Source: Frankiaceae bacterium (GTDB taxonomy: Bacteria; Actinomycetota; Actinomycetes; Mycobacteriales; SCTD01). From it: a stretch of DNA of 64,000 nt. The translations under genes and the position numbers were made by a program. Within the stretch, counting starts at the first letter, position 1. The number at the start of each line of letters is the position of its first letter. Location: the NCBI GenBank assembly GCA_016650445.1, contig JAENVS010000005.1:62001-126000 (forward strand). Direction: 5' to 3'. The notes beneath the pieces are model-generated. The model was given only the letters and a program-made list of their open reading frames with translations. It made no database searches and was not told the DNA's origin. Positions 1 through 9,321 of this stretch are shown here, piece by piece.

Positions 1-2
1 AC

Positions 3-1469
3 CGGTCCGAGGATGCGGTGCCGGCCCTGGGCCGACCCGCGGGCCAGCCGCAGAACGCGGTGGCGCTGCTGCACGGCGGCCGGGTGGTCGCGCGCTACGC
101 CAAGCACCACCTGCCGAACTACGGCGTCTTCGACGAGTTCCGCTACTTCGTCCGCGGCGACCAGTTCCCGGTCGTGCGCCTGCACGGGGTCGACGTCGCC
201 CTCGTCATCTGCGAGGACCTGTGGCAGGAGGGCGGACCCATCGCGGTGGCGCGCGCGGCAGGCGTCGGCCTCATCGTCTGCGTCAACGGCTCTCCCTACG
301 AACGCGGCAAGGACGACGTGCGCGGTGAGCTCGTCTGCCGCCGGGCGCGCCAAGCCGGCGCCGCCCTCGCCTACGTCAACATGGTCGGCGGCCAGGACGA
401 GCTGATCTTCGACGGAGACTCGCTCGTCGCCGACGCCTACGGCGAGATCGCCGCCCGCGCCCGCGTGTGGGAAGAGCAGCTGCTCGTTACCGACCTCGAC
501 CTCGCGACGGCTGCCAGCACCAGCGCCGGACCGGTTGATGCCGCCGACGGCACGTCGATGACGATCGAGCGGGTGATGGTGAGCGACGAACCCCTCCCGT
601 CGTACGCGCCTCTCGTCCCGGTGGTCGCTGAGCGACTGGCGGACGAGGCCGAGGTGTGGGCCGGCCTCGTCACCGGCACGCGCGACTACGTGCGCAAGAC
701 CGGTTTCCGCTCCGTGGTCGTCGCGCTGTCCGGCGGCATCGACTCGGCGGTGACGGCGACGATCGCCGCAGATGCGCTCGGACCGGACAACGTCTACGCC
801 GTCGGCATGCCGAGCGTCTGGAGCAGCGACCACTCGGTGCGCGATGCCGAGGAGCTGGCGCGGCGGCAGGGCATCAACTGGTCGGTCTTCCCGATCTCCG
901 ACGCCGTGGACGGCTGGAAGCCGCTGGAGCTCACCGGTCTGGCGGCGGAGAACCTGCAGGCGCGGATCCGTGGTGTGACCGTGATGGCACTCGCCAACGA
1001 GCACGGGCACCTGGTACTCACGGCGGGCAACAAGAGCGAGCTGGCGACCGGTTACTCGACCCTGTACGGCGCCGACACGACGGGCGCCTACGCACCGCTG
1101 AAGGACGTCTTCAAGACGATGGTCTGGCGGCTCGCGCGGTGGCGCAACACCGTCAGCGACGTCATCCCGCAACACAGCATCGACAAGCCCCCGTCCGCCG
1201 AGCTCGCTCCCGGCCAGCTCGACAGCGACAGCCTCCCGCCGTACGACGTCCTCGACGCGCTGCTGGAGGACTACGTCGAGCGCGACCAGGGTCGAGCCCA
1301 GCTGATCGCGCGTGGCCACGACCCCGACCTCGCCGACCGCGTCCTTCGGCTGGTCGACAAGGCGGAGTACAAGCGCCGGCAGTACCCCCCGGGCCCGAAG
1401 ATCACGTCACGCGCGTTCGGGCGCGACTGGCGACTGCCGATCTCCTCTCGTTGGCGCGAGCCGACGTAG
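3..1469 (+). CDS. nadE: NAD+ synthase, glutamine-hydrolysing (5' truncated by window edge)
   Basis: Makes NAD+ from deamido-NAD+ with ATP, using glutamine as nitrogen donor; cytoplasmic. The reading frame is open from base 3 without a plausible start, so the N-terminus lies outside the window. The nitrilase-like glutaminase domain comes first, with its nucleophile in ICEDLW near base 212. A synthetase domain follows, with the ATP pyrophosphatase P-loop SGGIDSAV near base 730 and the NKSELATGYSTLYGD-like motif of the NadE family. The two-domain order is that of the glutamine-dependent enzyme, unlike the short ammonia-dependent form. The stop is 9 bp before the next gene. Confidence 0.95.
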   Translation, partial: RSEDAVPALGRPAGQPQNAVALLHGGRVVARYAKHHLPNYGVFDEFRYFVRGDQFPVVRLHGVDVALVICEDLWQEGGPIAVARAAGVGLIVCVNGSPYERGKDDVRGELVCRRARQAGAALAYVNMVGGQDELIFDGDSLVADAYGEIAARARVWEEQLLVTDLDLATAASTSAGPVDAADGTSMTIERVMVSDEPLPSYAPLVPVVAERLADEAEVWAGLVTGTRDYVRKTGFRSVVVALSGGIDSAVTATIAADALGPDNVYAVGMPSVWSSDHSVRDAEELARRQGINWSVFPISDAVDGWKPLELTGLAAENLQARIRGVTVMALANEHGHLVLTAGNKSELATGYSTLYGADTTGAYAPLKDVFKTMVWRLARWRNTVSDVIPQHSIDKPPSAELAPGQLDSDSLPPYDVLDALLEDYVERDQGRAQLIARGHDPDLADRVLRLVDKAEYKRRQYPPGPKITSRAFGRDWRLPISSRWREPT

Positions 1470-1478
1470 AGTCCAGCC

Positions 1479-2525
1479 ATGAAGCGGGTGCTCGTCCCAC
1501 TGTCGCTCCTGGCCCTGCTGAGCTGCGCGGCACCGTCGACGACGACGAAGGTCGCGCCGTACGCCGCCAGCGCCCCGCAGGTCGTCGCCGCGAACAAGGT
1601 GGTCCCGTGGGGACTCGCGTTCCTACCCGACGGCAGCGCACTGTTCACCGAGCGCGTCACCCGCAGCATCTGGGCCGTCGCCCCCGGGCACGCCGCCCGC
1701 CGGATCTACACCGTCAACGAGGCCAGGGCCAACGGCGAAGGCGGGCTACTCGGCATCGCGGTGGGGCCGACGTACTCCCGCGACGGGCGGGTCTACCTCT
1801 ACTACACGACCGGCACCGACAACCGGATCGCCTTCATCCGCAGGGGATCCGCGGCGCGGCCGACGCCGATCGTCACCGGCATCCCCGCCGCGGGCAACCA
1901 CAACGGCGGCCGCATCGTCTTCGGCCCCGACGGCTTCCTGTACGCCGGCACGGGCGACGCCGGCAACACGGCCAACGCGCAGAACGCCTCGAGCCTCGGT
2001 GGCAAGGTCCTGCGCGTCACGACGTCGGGCGCCGCTGCACCCGGCAACCCCAACAGCTCCCGCGTCTGGTCGCTGGGCCACCGCAACGTGCAGGGTCTGG
2101 TCTTCGACCGGAACCGCAACCTCTGGGCGACGGAGTTCGGCCAGAACACCTACGACGAGGTCAACCTCATCGTCGCGGGCGGCAACTACGGCTGGCCGAC
2201 GGTGGAGGGCAAGGGCAACGACTCCCGCTTCCGCAACCCGGCGTGGACGTGGTCGCCGAGCGAGGCCTCGCCGTCGGGCATCGGCATCCGCGGCGACAGC
2301 CTCTACGTCGCGGCGCTGCGAGGCGGGCGCATCTGGCGGCTGCGCTTCAGCGGCACCACCATCTCCTCCGCCACGTCCATGTTCCAGGGGTCGTTCGGTC
2401 GGCTTCGCACAGTCATGCAGAACCCCCGCGACGGGTCGGTGTGGATCACCACGTCCAACCGCGACGGCCGGGGGTCCCCCGCGCCGTCCGACGACCGGGT
2501 GCTGCGGTTCAGCCGCTTCCCGTAG
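1479..2525 (+). CDS. PQQ-dependent glucose/sorbosone dehydrogenase-type lipoprotein
   Basis: The product is 348 aa. It has a short hydrophobic signal ending in the lipobox LLSC (Cys about residue 16), so it is probably a lipoprotein on the outer face of the membrane. The rest is a six-bladed beta-propeller of the glucose/sorbosone dehydrogenase (GSDH) family. Typical motifs are the NHNGGRI/FGPDGFLY stretch, VWSLGHRN, and the NYGWP segment that lines the cofactor site. Family members oxidise sugars with PQQ, though many actinobacterial members have no proven substrate. No PQQ biosynthesis genes are in the window, so the cofactor is inferred. Nothing nearby suggests a pathway. Confidence 0.85.
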   Translation: MKRVLVPLSLLALLSCAAPSTTTKVAPYAASAPQVVAANKVVPWGLAFLPDGSALFTERVTRSIWAVAPGHAARRIYTVNEARANGEGGLLGIAVGPTYSRDGRVYLYYTTGTDNRIAFIRRGSAARPTPIVTGIPAAGNHNGGRIVFGPDGFLYAGTGDAGNTANAQNASSLGGKVLRVTTSGAAAPGNPNSSRVWSLGHRNVQGLVFDRNRNLWATEFGQNTYDEVNLIVAGGNYGWPTVEGKGNDSRFRNPAWTWSPSEASPSGIGIRGDSLYVAALRGGRIWRLRFSGTTISSATSMFQGSFGRLRTVMQNPRDGSVWITTSNRDGRGSPAPSDDRVLRFSRFP

Positions 2526-2620
2526 AGCGTGACCTGTTGCACAGCGACGCGGCGACAGTTGCGTGCCACCATTGACCCGTCCGGGTACGCCGTGCGGTGA
2601 CCCGAGTCGGGAGCAGTGCC

Positions 2621-3448
2621 ATGACCGAAGCCACCCTGTACGGCGGCGTCGTCAACCGCCGCATCACCGTGCGCGACCTGCAAGGCGCCAAGGACCGCGG
2701 CGAGCGGTGGGCGATGCTCACGTCGTACGACATGCTCACCGCCGCCCTCTTCGACGAGGCCGGCATCCCGGCGCTGCTCGTGGGGGACTCCGCGGGCAAC
2801 AACGTGCTGGGCTACGACACGACGGTTCCCGTCACCGTCGACGACATGATCCCGCTGGTGCGCGGGGTCGTGCGCGGCACCAAGCGCGCACTCGTCATCG
2901 CCGACCTCCCCTTCGGCTCGTACCAGGGCTCGCCGCAGCAAGCCCTCGAGACAGCCGTGCGGTTCATGCGCGAGGGCGCGCAGGCGGTGAAGCTCGAGGG
3001 CGGCCGTCGCGTGCTGCCGCAGGTCGAGCTGCTCGTCGAGTCGGGCATCCCGGTGATGGGCCACATCGGGCTCACGCCGCAGTCGGTCAACACCCTCGGC
3101 GGCTACCGGGTGCAGGGCCGCGGCGACGCCGGTGACCTGCTGCTCAAGGACGCCCTCGCACTCGAGCGTGCCGGCGCGTTCGCACTCGTGCTCGAGGTCG
3201 TTCCCTCGGAGCTCGCCGAGCGCGTCACCCAGGAGCTGACCATCCCGACCGTCGGCATCGGCGCCGGTCCTGGCACCGACGCGCAGGTGCTCGTGTGGAC
3301 CGACATGGCCGGCCTCACTCCCGGACCCGGACCGAAGTTCCTCAAGAAGTACGCCGACCTGCGCAGCGTGCTGACCGAGGCCGTGACGTCGTACTCCGAG
3401 GACGTGCGCGAGGGACGCTACCCCGCGGCCGAACATGGCTACAGCTGA
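2621..3448 (+). CDS. panB: 3-methyl-2-oxobutanoate hydroxymethyltransferase
   Basis: First committed step of pantothenate (coenzyme A) synthesis: transfers a hydroxymethyl group from methylene-tetrahydrofolate to alpha-ketoisovalerate. The 275-aa product has the family motifs LVGDSAGN(N/V), [22 protein letters not shown] and the GIGAG motif near the C-terminus, as expected for the TIM-barrel Mg-dependent enzyme. ATG 2621 is chosen over the upstream GTG at 2597 because a GGGAG Shine-Dalgarno lies 6 bp before it and the protein then begins near the family start. No panC or panD follows. Confidence 0.95.
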   Translation: MTEATLYGGVVNRRITVRDLQGAKDRGERWAMLTSYDMLTAALFDEAGIPALLVGDSAGNNVLGYDTTVPVTVDDMIPLVRGVVRGTKRALVIADLPFGSYQGSPQQALETAVRFMREGAQAVKLEGGRRVLPQVELLVESGIPVMGHIGLTPQSVNTLGGYRVQGRGDAGDLLLKDALALERAGAFALVLEVVPSELAERVTQELTIPTVGIGAGPGTDAQVLVWTDMAGLTPGPGPKFLKKYADLRSVLTEAVTSYSEDVREGRYPAAEHGYS

Positions 3449-3450
3449 GT

Positions 3451-3675
3451 TCCACGTACTCCTACGAGCAGGGCGAGATCGACTTCGACGACACCTTCCT
3501 GCAGGCCGACCCGGCGGCGTGGGAGTACTGGACCAGGGCTGCGCCGTCGTACCGCAAGGTCGTCATGCACTGGGTGACCAGTGCGAAGCGTCCTGAGACG
3601 CGCGACAAGAGGATGGCCGAGCTCGTCGCCGACTGCGCGGCCGGTCAGAAGATCCGCAGCCAGCGCTGGGGCTGA
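3451..3675 (+). pseudogene. YdeI/OmdA-domain remnant
   Basis: About 70 residues match the C-terminal OmdA domain of YdeI-type bacteriocin-protection proteins, including the conserved AKRPETRxxR motif, here followed by a basic tail. The N-terminal part of the family is missing. The frame has no ATG, GTG or TTG between the end of panB and the domain; it stays open only by running back into panB in another frame. An ATG at 3435 overlapping the panB stop lies in a different frame, which suggests a frameshift or a decayed gene. It ends in a TGATCA shared with the convergent gene on the other strand. A non-standard start (CTG 3445) cannot be excluded. Confidence 0.5.
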
Positions 3676-4017
3676 TCAGCTGCCGAGGTGCTCGCGGGCG
3701 ACCTTCTTCGGCACGCACATCCGCCAGGCCTCGACGACGTGCTCCTCGAGCTCGTCGAGGTTCAGGGTCGCGAGGCGAACCAGCACCCAGTTGAAGCGCA
3801 GGTCCGACTCGATCGGCATCAGGAAGCGGTCCGGGTCCGACGCCACCAAGGCGTCGCGCTCCTCCTTCGGGAACGCGAAGCCCATGATCTCCTCGTCGCG
3901 GGAGAGACCGATGTAGACGATCGACCCGATGCGGAACTTCACCCGGTCGCGGACCAGGTGCTCGGTCGTGCGCGGCAGTGCCGACGCGATACGACGCGCG
4001 TCGTCAGCGGTGACCAT
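3676..4017 (-). CDS. MmcQ/YjbR family protein
   Basis: This 113-aa protein has the YjbR/MmcQ (CyaY-like fold) pattern: an N-terminal helix with the RRIASALP stretch, a central KFRIGSIVY strand pair, an FPKEERDAL-type segment, and a C-terminal helix with EEHVVEAWRM. Members are small cytoplasmic proteins often described as DNA-binding, but their function is not established. Its start overlaps the 3' end of the upstream minus-strand gene by 14 bp, so the two are probably co-transcribed. Confidence 0.8.
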   Translation of the reverse strand: MVTADDARRIASALPRTTEHLVRDRVKFRIGSIVYIGLSRDEEIMGFAFPKEERDALVASDPDRFLMPIESDLRFNWVLVRLATLNLDELEEHVVEAWRMCVPKKVAREHLGS

Positions 4018-4702
4018 GCCCCAGCTCCATCGTCAGTACGTCTCTCGCCTCGGCGAGGGACGGGCCGTACCACGTGAGGTGGCGGCCACTGACCAGTGCC
4101 GCCGGGGCGGCGAACGCCTCCGGTCCGTCGTCGGCGGTGAAGACGTAGGGCTCGTCGGGTAGCACGACGAGCTCGCAGGCGACCGTCCCCGGGTCGAACC
4201 GCGGATAGCGCTCCGGCGACGACGCCAGCACGTTGTCCACGCCGAGCCGTGCGAGCACGTCGCCCGCGAAGGTGTCGGAGCCGACCGCCATCCACGGCCG
4301 CCGCCAGATCGGGATGAGAGCGGTACGGCGCGGCCCGTCGTACGACGAAGCCCACGCGTCCTCCGCCTCGTCCAGCCAGGCCGGCGCGACACCCACCCGA
4401 CCCAAGATGCGCCGCAGCTCTGACAGGCCTTGCGCGACCGTCCGCACGTAGGTGACGTCTACTTCTATCCCCACCGCGCGCAGCTGCTGCAGGTCGACCT
4501 CGCGGTTCTCCTCCTCGTTGGCGAGCACGAGATCGGGCTTCAGTGCCGCGACCGCCGCGACGTCCGGGTTCTTGGTTCCACGCACGCGTGTGACGTCGAG
4601 GTCGGCCGGGTGGGTGCACCAGTCGGTCGCACCGACGAGGACGCCCGGCGCGCTGACCGCGACCGCCTCGGTGAGCGACGGGACGAGAGAGACGACTCTC
4701 AT
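4004..4702 (-). CDS. Helical-backbone metal receptor (BtuF-like), cytoplasmic form
   Basis: The 232-aa protein begins directly with the MRVVSLVPSLTEAV strand-loop typical of BtuF/FhuD-type periplasmic binding domains (cobalamin or Fe-siderophore receptors), and has the long bridging helix in the middle. It has no signal peptide and no lipobox, and there are no permease or ATPase genes beside it. It is therefore unlikely to work as a classical ABC substrate-binding protein. Similar orphan proteins are common in actinobacteria. A role in cobalamin or metal handling is inference only. Confidence 0.75.
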   Translation of the reverse strand: MRVVSLVPSLTEAVAVSAPGVLVGATDWCTHPADLDVTRVRGTKNPDVAAVAALKPDLVLANEEENREVDLQQLRAVGIEVDVTYVRTVAQGLSELRRILGRVGVAPAWLDEAEDAWASSYDGPRRTALIPIWRRPWMAVGSDTFAGDVLARLGVDNVLASSPERYPRFDPGTVACELVVLPDEPYVFTADDGPEAFAAPAALVSGRHLTWYGPSLAEARDVLTMELGHGHR

Positions 4703-4705
4703 CCG

Positions 4706-5380
4706 TCAGACGTCGGTGACCCGGAGGCCGGCGTGCGCCTTGTAGCGGCGGTTGACCGAGATGAGGTTGGCGGTGAGCGCTTCGACCTGGTGGGCGTTGC
4801 GCAACCGGCCGGCGTAGATCCCGCGCATGCCACGGATCCGCCCCGCCAGGGCCTGCACGACGTCGGTCGCCTCGCGGTCGTCCCCGAGCACGAGGACGTC
4901 GGTGTCGACGCTGTCGACCTCCTCGTCGAGCAGCAGCACGGCGCTGACGTGGTGGAACGCAGCGACCACCCGGCTGGCCGGAAGCACGGCCGCCGCCTGC
5001 TCGGCGGCGCTGCCCTCCTCGACAGCCAGCGCGAAGGCGCCGGCCTTGTCGAAGCCGAGCGGGTTGACGCAGTCGACGACGATCTTGCCGGCAAGGACCT
5101 CCGCCAGCGACGCGAGCAGCTCGCGATGGCCTTCCCAGGGAACGGCGACGATGACGACGTCGGCTGCCGCTGCCGCCGACGCGTTGTCGGCGCCGGTCAC
5201 GGACGCCGGCAGCCCCTCGGCCGCCGCGGCGGCCCGTGTTGCGTCGCGTGACCCCAGCACCACCTGGTGGCCGGCCAGAGCGAGCCGCCGGGCCAGCCCG
5301 CGGCCCTGCTCACCGGTGCCGCCGAGCACCGAGACGACGAGCGTGGAGACGACCGGGACGGCGGCGGCGGGGGCTGTCAT
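4706..5380 (-). CDS. npdG: NADPH-dependent F420 reductase
   Basis: Catalyses hydride transfer between NADPH and coenzyme F420, a cofactor typical of actinobacteria and methanogens. The 224-aa sequence opens with a Rossmann GGTGEQGRGLARRLA motif, followed by SRD (NADP 2'-phosphate recognition), the VPWEGH loop, the VVDCVNPLGFD stretch and the VAAFHHVSA motif conserved in F420:NADP oxidoreductases. Length and motif order fit the family. It lies 3 bp upstream of the metal-receptor gene on the same strand. Confidence 0.9.
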   Translation of the reverse strand: MTAPAAAVPVVSTLVVSVLGGTGEQGRGLARRLALAGHQVVLGSRDATRAAAAAEGLPASVTGADNASAAAAADVVIVAVPWEGHRELLASLAEVLAGKIVVDCVNPLGFDKAGAFALAVEEGSAAEQAAAVLPASRVVAAFHHVSAVLLLDEEVDSVDTDVLVLGDDREATDVVQALAGRIRGMRGIYAGRLRNAHQVEALTANLISVNRRYKAHAGLRVTDV

Positions 5381-5541
5381 CCGCCGAGTCTTTCAGCGGG
5401 TCGGGATCGGGGCAGGAGTCGGGGCAGGCCGCGGCGAAACATGCAGAGGACACGGTCCAGAAATTGGACATCTCGGGCGGGCAGGAGAATCGTCGGCCAC
5501 GGCGAACTGCCCATCCAGGACGATCAACGAGAGGGACGACG

Positions 5542-6555
5542 GTGGACGAGCAGGCGGGCCAGGGCCAGCCGCTCCGGCGCGCTGGGCTGCGCGGTCTGCC
5601 GACCCCCACCGACGTCGACCTGTTCGTCGCGGACTCCCCGCCCCTGCTCGAGGTCATCTACGACCTGCCCGAGCCGCGGATCGCCGAGCTCAGCGCCCTC
5701 CTGCGCGAGGTCGACGACCTGCGCAGCACGATGCGCCGCGACCTGACGCTGGCCGCGACCGCTGCGCAAGCCGGTGCCGACGACCTGGCCGGCTGGCTCC
5801 TGCTCGGCGAGGCGGGCGAGGTCCGGGCCTTCGAGGGCCGCGCACTCGCTCACCTGTCTGCCCTCGAGACCAGCTCCGCTGGGTCCGACGCGCCGCTCGC
5901 CGACGAGCCGGCCGCCGTCATCCCGGCGCCCCGCCGCCGGGTGCGGATGATGCCGGCCGCCCCGCTCGTCGCGGCCGCCGCCGCTCTCGTCGGGTTCCTC
6001 ACCGGCGCGGTGCCGGGTCCGGGCGGTCCAGCGACGACGTCGCCGAACACCTCCAACGCCGCGCTGTCCTACGCCCAGCTCACGCATCTCGCCGCGACCG
6101 GTGCGTCGGCCGGCCGCATCAGCGCCGCGGCAGAGCGGTTCCACGCCGACCTCGCCCCGCTCGTCGCGAGTGCCGGCAGCAACCCCGAGGCCGCCCAGCG
6201 GGCGATCGAGCTGCTGCAGAGCGAGCGAGCGGTCATCGCCGGCGAGGCCGACTCCCCTGCCCTGCGCGCCGTCCTGGCACAGGCAGACCTCCTGGTCCGC
6301 CGCCTGCGCGCGACGCTGCCGGGCCGAAGGGTCCGGCCGGTCGTTCCGCCCGCACCGGTGGCTACCCGCGACGACAGCCGGCCCGCGAGCGGTGCGCCCA
6401 AGAGCAGCCCGACGCCCAAGGCGAGCCCGTCCCCCTCGCCGAAGGCCAGCCCGAAGGCGTCGCCGAGCCCGTCGCCGAGCCAGACCTCCTCGTCGCCGTC
6501 GCCGTCGCCGTCGGCGACCGAAGGCCCTCTCGGCCCGCCCCCGGTCGGCCCCTGA
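5542..6555 (+). CDS. Membrane protein with Ser/Pro/Lys-rich tail, unknown function
   Basis: I do not recognise this 337-aa protein. GTG 5542 is chosen because GAGGG lies 6 bp upstream; the open frame extends further back but without a ribosome site. Residues about 20-120 are acidic and helical. One hydrophobic segment around residues 140-155 follows a basic RRRVRMM stretch. A helical Ala-rich domain (about 165-260) comes next, then a 70-residue tail of SPSP, KASP and PSPS repeats. The layout (short cytoplasmic part, one membrane span, extracytoplasmic domain, disordered Pro-rich tail) resembles anti-sigma-like or wall-spanning proteins, but no such domain can be shown. No sigma factor is adjacent. 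Confidence 0.65.
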   Translation: MDEQAGQGQPLRRAGLRGLPTPTDVDLFVADSPPLLEVIYDLPEPRIAELSALLREVDDLRSTMRRDLTLAATAAQAGADDLAGWLLLGEAGEVRAFEGRALAHLSALETSSAGSDAPLADEPAAVIPAPRRRVRMMPAAPLVAAAAALVGFLTGAVPGPGGPATTSPNTSNAALSYAQLTHLAATGASAGRISAAAERFHADLAPLVASAGSNPEAAQRAIELLQSERAVIAGEADSPALRAVLAQADLLVRRLRATLPGRRVRPVVPPAPVATRDDSRPASGAPKSSPTPKASPSPSPKASPKASPSPSPSQTSSSPSPSPSATEGPLGPPPVGP

Positions 6556-6626
6556 CCTGAGCCGTTGCCGCTCTTCGCGGCAAACGTGCTGGACGGCGCT
6601 GCCGACGTACGTCACGGTTTCCGGTC

Positions 6627-7934
6627 GTGACCGACGTCGACGAACCACGAGCGGGCCCCGACCCGGTCGCGCTCGCCGAGCCGACCGGCCGTCGGGGGCT
6701 TCGCTCTCTCACGATCGACATCAGCCCGCTGCGGCGGCACCGCGACTTCCGGCTGCTGTTCGCCGGTCAGGCCATCACGTTCCTCGGCAGCATGATCACG
6801 TACGTCGCGATCCCGTACCAGGTGTATCGGTTGACCGGCAGCTCCTTCGTCGTCGGCATGCTCGGGCTCGTCGAGTTCGCCTGCATGTTGTCGATGGCGT
6901 TCCTCGGCGGTGCGCTTGCCGACAGCGTGGACCGGCGCCGGATGGTGCAGGCCACGGAGCTGGCGCTGCTGCTGACGTCAGGGTTGCTGCTCGCCAATGC
7001 ACTCGTCCCCGAGCCATCGGTCGCGGTGCTGTTCGTCGCCGCCGGCCTCGCCACGCTGTTCGACTCGCTGCAACGGCCGAGCCTGGACGCGCTGCTGCCC
7101 CGCCTCGTGCCGAAGGAAGACGTCCTGGCCGCGGGCGCACTCAACGCCATGCGAGGCACGGCCGGGATGATCGCCGGGCCCGCGCTCGGTGGACTGCTCA
7201 TCTCCACGATCGGGCTCGCGTCGACGTACGCCGTCGACATCGGCACCTTCGCTGTCTCGCTGGCCATCCTCGCCAGGATGAAGGCGGTTCCCCCGCCGCC
7301 GGATGCGGAACGACCGAGCCTGCGCGGTATCGCGGACGGCGTTCGGTTCGCCCGCAGCCAGCCGCACCTGATGGGCACGTACCTCGTGGACATCAACGCG
7401 ATGTTCTTCGGGATGCCGAATGCGCTGTTCCCGGCGATCGCGGCGTCGTACGGCGGCGCCGAGGTCCTCGGTCTCCTGTACGCCGCGCCGGCCGTCGGGG
7501 CCTTCCTCGCGACGCTGTCCAGCGGGTGGACCGGGCGCATCCACCGGCAGGGGCTGGCCGTGCTCTGGGCAGCCGCCGCGTGGGGCGTCGCGATCGGGTT
7601 GTTCGGTCTCGTGAGCTCGCTGCCGCTGGCGCTGCTGTTCCTCGGGCTCGCCGGCGCGGCCGACATGATCAGCGGCATCTTCCGGATGACGATCTGGAAC
7701 ACGACGATCCCCGACCACCTGCGCGGCCGGCTGGCCGGTATCGAACTGATCAGCTACTCGAGCGGCCCGACGCTCGGCAACGTCGAGGCCGGCGCGGTGG
7801 CTGCGCTGACGAGTGCACGGATGTCGGTCGGGATCGGTGGCGTCCTGTGCGTCGCGGGGACGCTCGCGCTGGCGGTCGCGCTCCCGGAGTTCCGCCGCTA
7901 CGACAACCGTGCGCCTATGCCCGGCGGAAGCTGA
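6627..7934 (+). CDS. MFS transporter, EntS/TetV-like
   Basis: The 435-aa protein has about 12 hydrophobic segments and the MFS pattern of enterobactin-exporter-like (DHA3) permeases: LLFAGQAITFLGSMIT in the first helix and LADSVDRRRM in the loop between helices 2 and 3. A probable proton-driven exporter of small molecules in the cytoplasmic membrane; substrate unknown. Its last 20 bp overlap the 3' end of the convergent RNB gene, so both terminate inside each other. Confidence 0.85.
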   Translation: MTDVDEPRAGPDPVALAEPTGRRGLRSLTIDISPLRRHRDFRLLFAGQAITFLGSMITYVAIPYQVYRLTGSSFVVGMLGLVEFACMLSMAFLGGALADSVDRRRMVQATELALLLTSGLLLANALVPEPSVAVLFVAAGLATLFDSLQRPSLDALLPRLVPKEDVLAAGALNAMRGTAGMIAGPALGGLLISTIGLASTYAVDIGTFAVSLAILARMKAVPPPPDAERPSLRGIADGVRFARSQPHLMGTYLVDINAMFFGMPNALFPAIAASYGGAEVLGLLYAAPAVGAFLATLSSGWTGRIHRQGLAVLWAAAAWGVAIGLFGLVSSLPLALLFLGLAGAADMISGIFRMTIWNTTIPDHLRGRLAGIELISYSSGPTLGNVEAGAVAALTSARMSVGIGGVLCVAGTLALAVALPEFRRYDNRAPMPGGS

Positions 7935-9321
7935 CCTGGCGGGTCTTCGGATCGGCGACCTCGAGTACGACGGAGATCCGCTCCCCCAGCGGGAGGTCGG
8001 CGCCGTCGCAGCGGGCCCGCACCGCCGGATCGGTGAGCTGCACAGCGCCCCCGTTGGGACCGCTGTCGACGACCACCGCCTGGAACACCTCGCCCATCCG
8101 CGGGGCGAGGACGACCGCCTCGGTGAGGTCGACGATCGCGCGGTCTATCTCATGGGCGCGCTTGTCGGCCGCGGCCATCTCGGCCGGCAGGTCCGGCAGG
8201 GCCGCCCGCGCCCAGTCGGGGACCGCTTCGCCGGCGCAGAGCGCGAGGCAGACCTCGTTGACGTAGCGGTCGGCGAGCCGCCGCAGCGGCGCCGTGCAGT
8301 GCGCGTACGCCGCCGCGACTGCGCTGTGCAGTGGCTGCTTCGGCGGAGCGCCGTCGAAGGCGGTGTACGCCGCGCCGCGCAGCAGTCGCGTGGCGAGGGT
8401 GAGCAGGGCGGCAGCCGCCGGCACGGTCGAGTCCAGGGCCGAGATGACCTCGCCGTACGACCTGCCCTTCGGCCACGGCACCCCCAGGGCGAGCGCGCTG
8501 CGCCGCAGGGACGCCACCGACTGGTCGTCGGCGGGCGGCAGGGTGCGCAGCAGCCCGACCCCGCCGTCGAGCATCAGGTGCGCGGCGGCGATCCCGGTGA
8601 GCAGGCTGATCTGCGCGTTCCAGGCCTCGGCCGCGACCGGTGCCCGGAACTGCAGGCACGGCCGGCCGTCGGGGCCATCGGTCACCTCCTGCTCCGGTGT
8701 CGGGAGGTCGACCGCGCCCCGGGCCCGGGCGAGCTCCTGGCGCCGGGTGCCGATCTCGCGCAGCAGGAGCAGCTGCTCGTCCGCCGTCCCGTCGTCGATC
8801 GACTGCTGGACGCCGACGTACTCCAGCCGTCGCTGCGACCGCACCGTGGCTCGGCGTACCTCGGTCGTCACGAGCTCTCCCGCGGCGTCGAGGCTCAGCG
8901 TCCACACGACCGCCGGACGGATCTGGTCGGGCAGCAGGCTGCCCGCGCCCTCCGCGAGAACGGGCGGGTGCAAGGGCACCCGCAGATCAGGGAAGTACGA
9001 CGTCTCGCCGCGGGCATGCGTCTCCGCGTCGAGCAGCGAACCGTGGACCACGAAGGCTCCGACGTCGGCGATGGCGTAGCGCACGGTGAAGCCGGTGCCG
9101 TCGCGCTCCAGGCACATCGCCTGGTCGAGGTCGAGGCTGCCGGCGGGGTCGATCGTGAGGAACGAAAGCGCCGTCAGGTCCAGGGCCGGGAGGCGGGGAG
9201 CGGCCGCTGCTGCCTCGGCCTCGGCGAGCACCTCGGCGGGGAACGACGTCGGCACGTGCAGCTCGGCGCGCAGGTCGTCCCAGGAGATGGCGCCGGCGGC
9301 GCGGAAGCGAGGCGGACGCAC
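7915..9321 (-). CDS. RNB-domain exoribonuclease (RNase II/R family)
   Basis: Predicted 3'-5' hydrolytic exoribonuclease acting on RNA in the cytoplasm. The 468-aa protein is short for RNase II/R: an N-terminal lead of about 50 residues, then the RNB catalytic domain with the metal-binding aspartate cluster DPAGSLDLDQA, the YFPDLRVPLHPP motif, and YAHCTAPLRRLADRY near the C-terminus. It lacks obvious cold-shock domains and ends with a reduced S1-like segment. This short form is widespread in actinobacteria. It converges on the MFS gene with a 20-bp overlap. Confidence 0.85.
   Translation of the reverse strand: MRPPRFRAAGAISWDDLRAELHVPTSFPAEVLAEAEAAAAAPRLPALDLTALSFLTIDPAGSLDLDQAMCLERDGTGFTVRYAIADVGAFVVHGSLLDAETHARGETSYFPDLRVPLHPPVLAEGAGSLLPDQIRPAVVWTLSLDAAGELVTTEVRRATVRSQRRLEYVGVQQSIDDGTADEQLLLLREIGTRRQELARARGAVDLPTPEQEVTDGPDGRPCLQFRAPVAAEAWNAQISLLTGIAAAHLMLDGGVGLLRTLPPADDQSVASLRRSALALGVPWPKGRSYGEVISALDSTVPAAAALLTLATRLLRGAAYTAFDGAPPKQPLHSAVAAAYAHCTAPLRRLADRYVNEVCLALCAGEAVPDWARAALPDLPAEMAAADKRAHEIDRAIVDLTEAVVLAPRMGEVFQAVVVDSGPNGGAVQLTDPAVRARCDGADLPLGERISVVLEVADPKTRQVSFRRA

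Noticed and set aside
656-2575. 639-codon plus-strand open frame crossing nadE and the sugar dehydrogenase gene
   Set aside because: Arg/Pro-rich shadow in another frame of two clear genes; no family match and no ribosome site. Long shadow frames are expected at this GC content.
3435-3600. Small protein starting at ATG 3435 overlapping panB
   Set aside because: Arg-rich product ending after about 55 codons, in a shadow frame of the YdeI-type domain.
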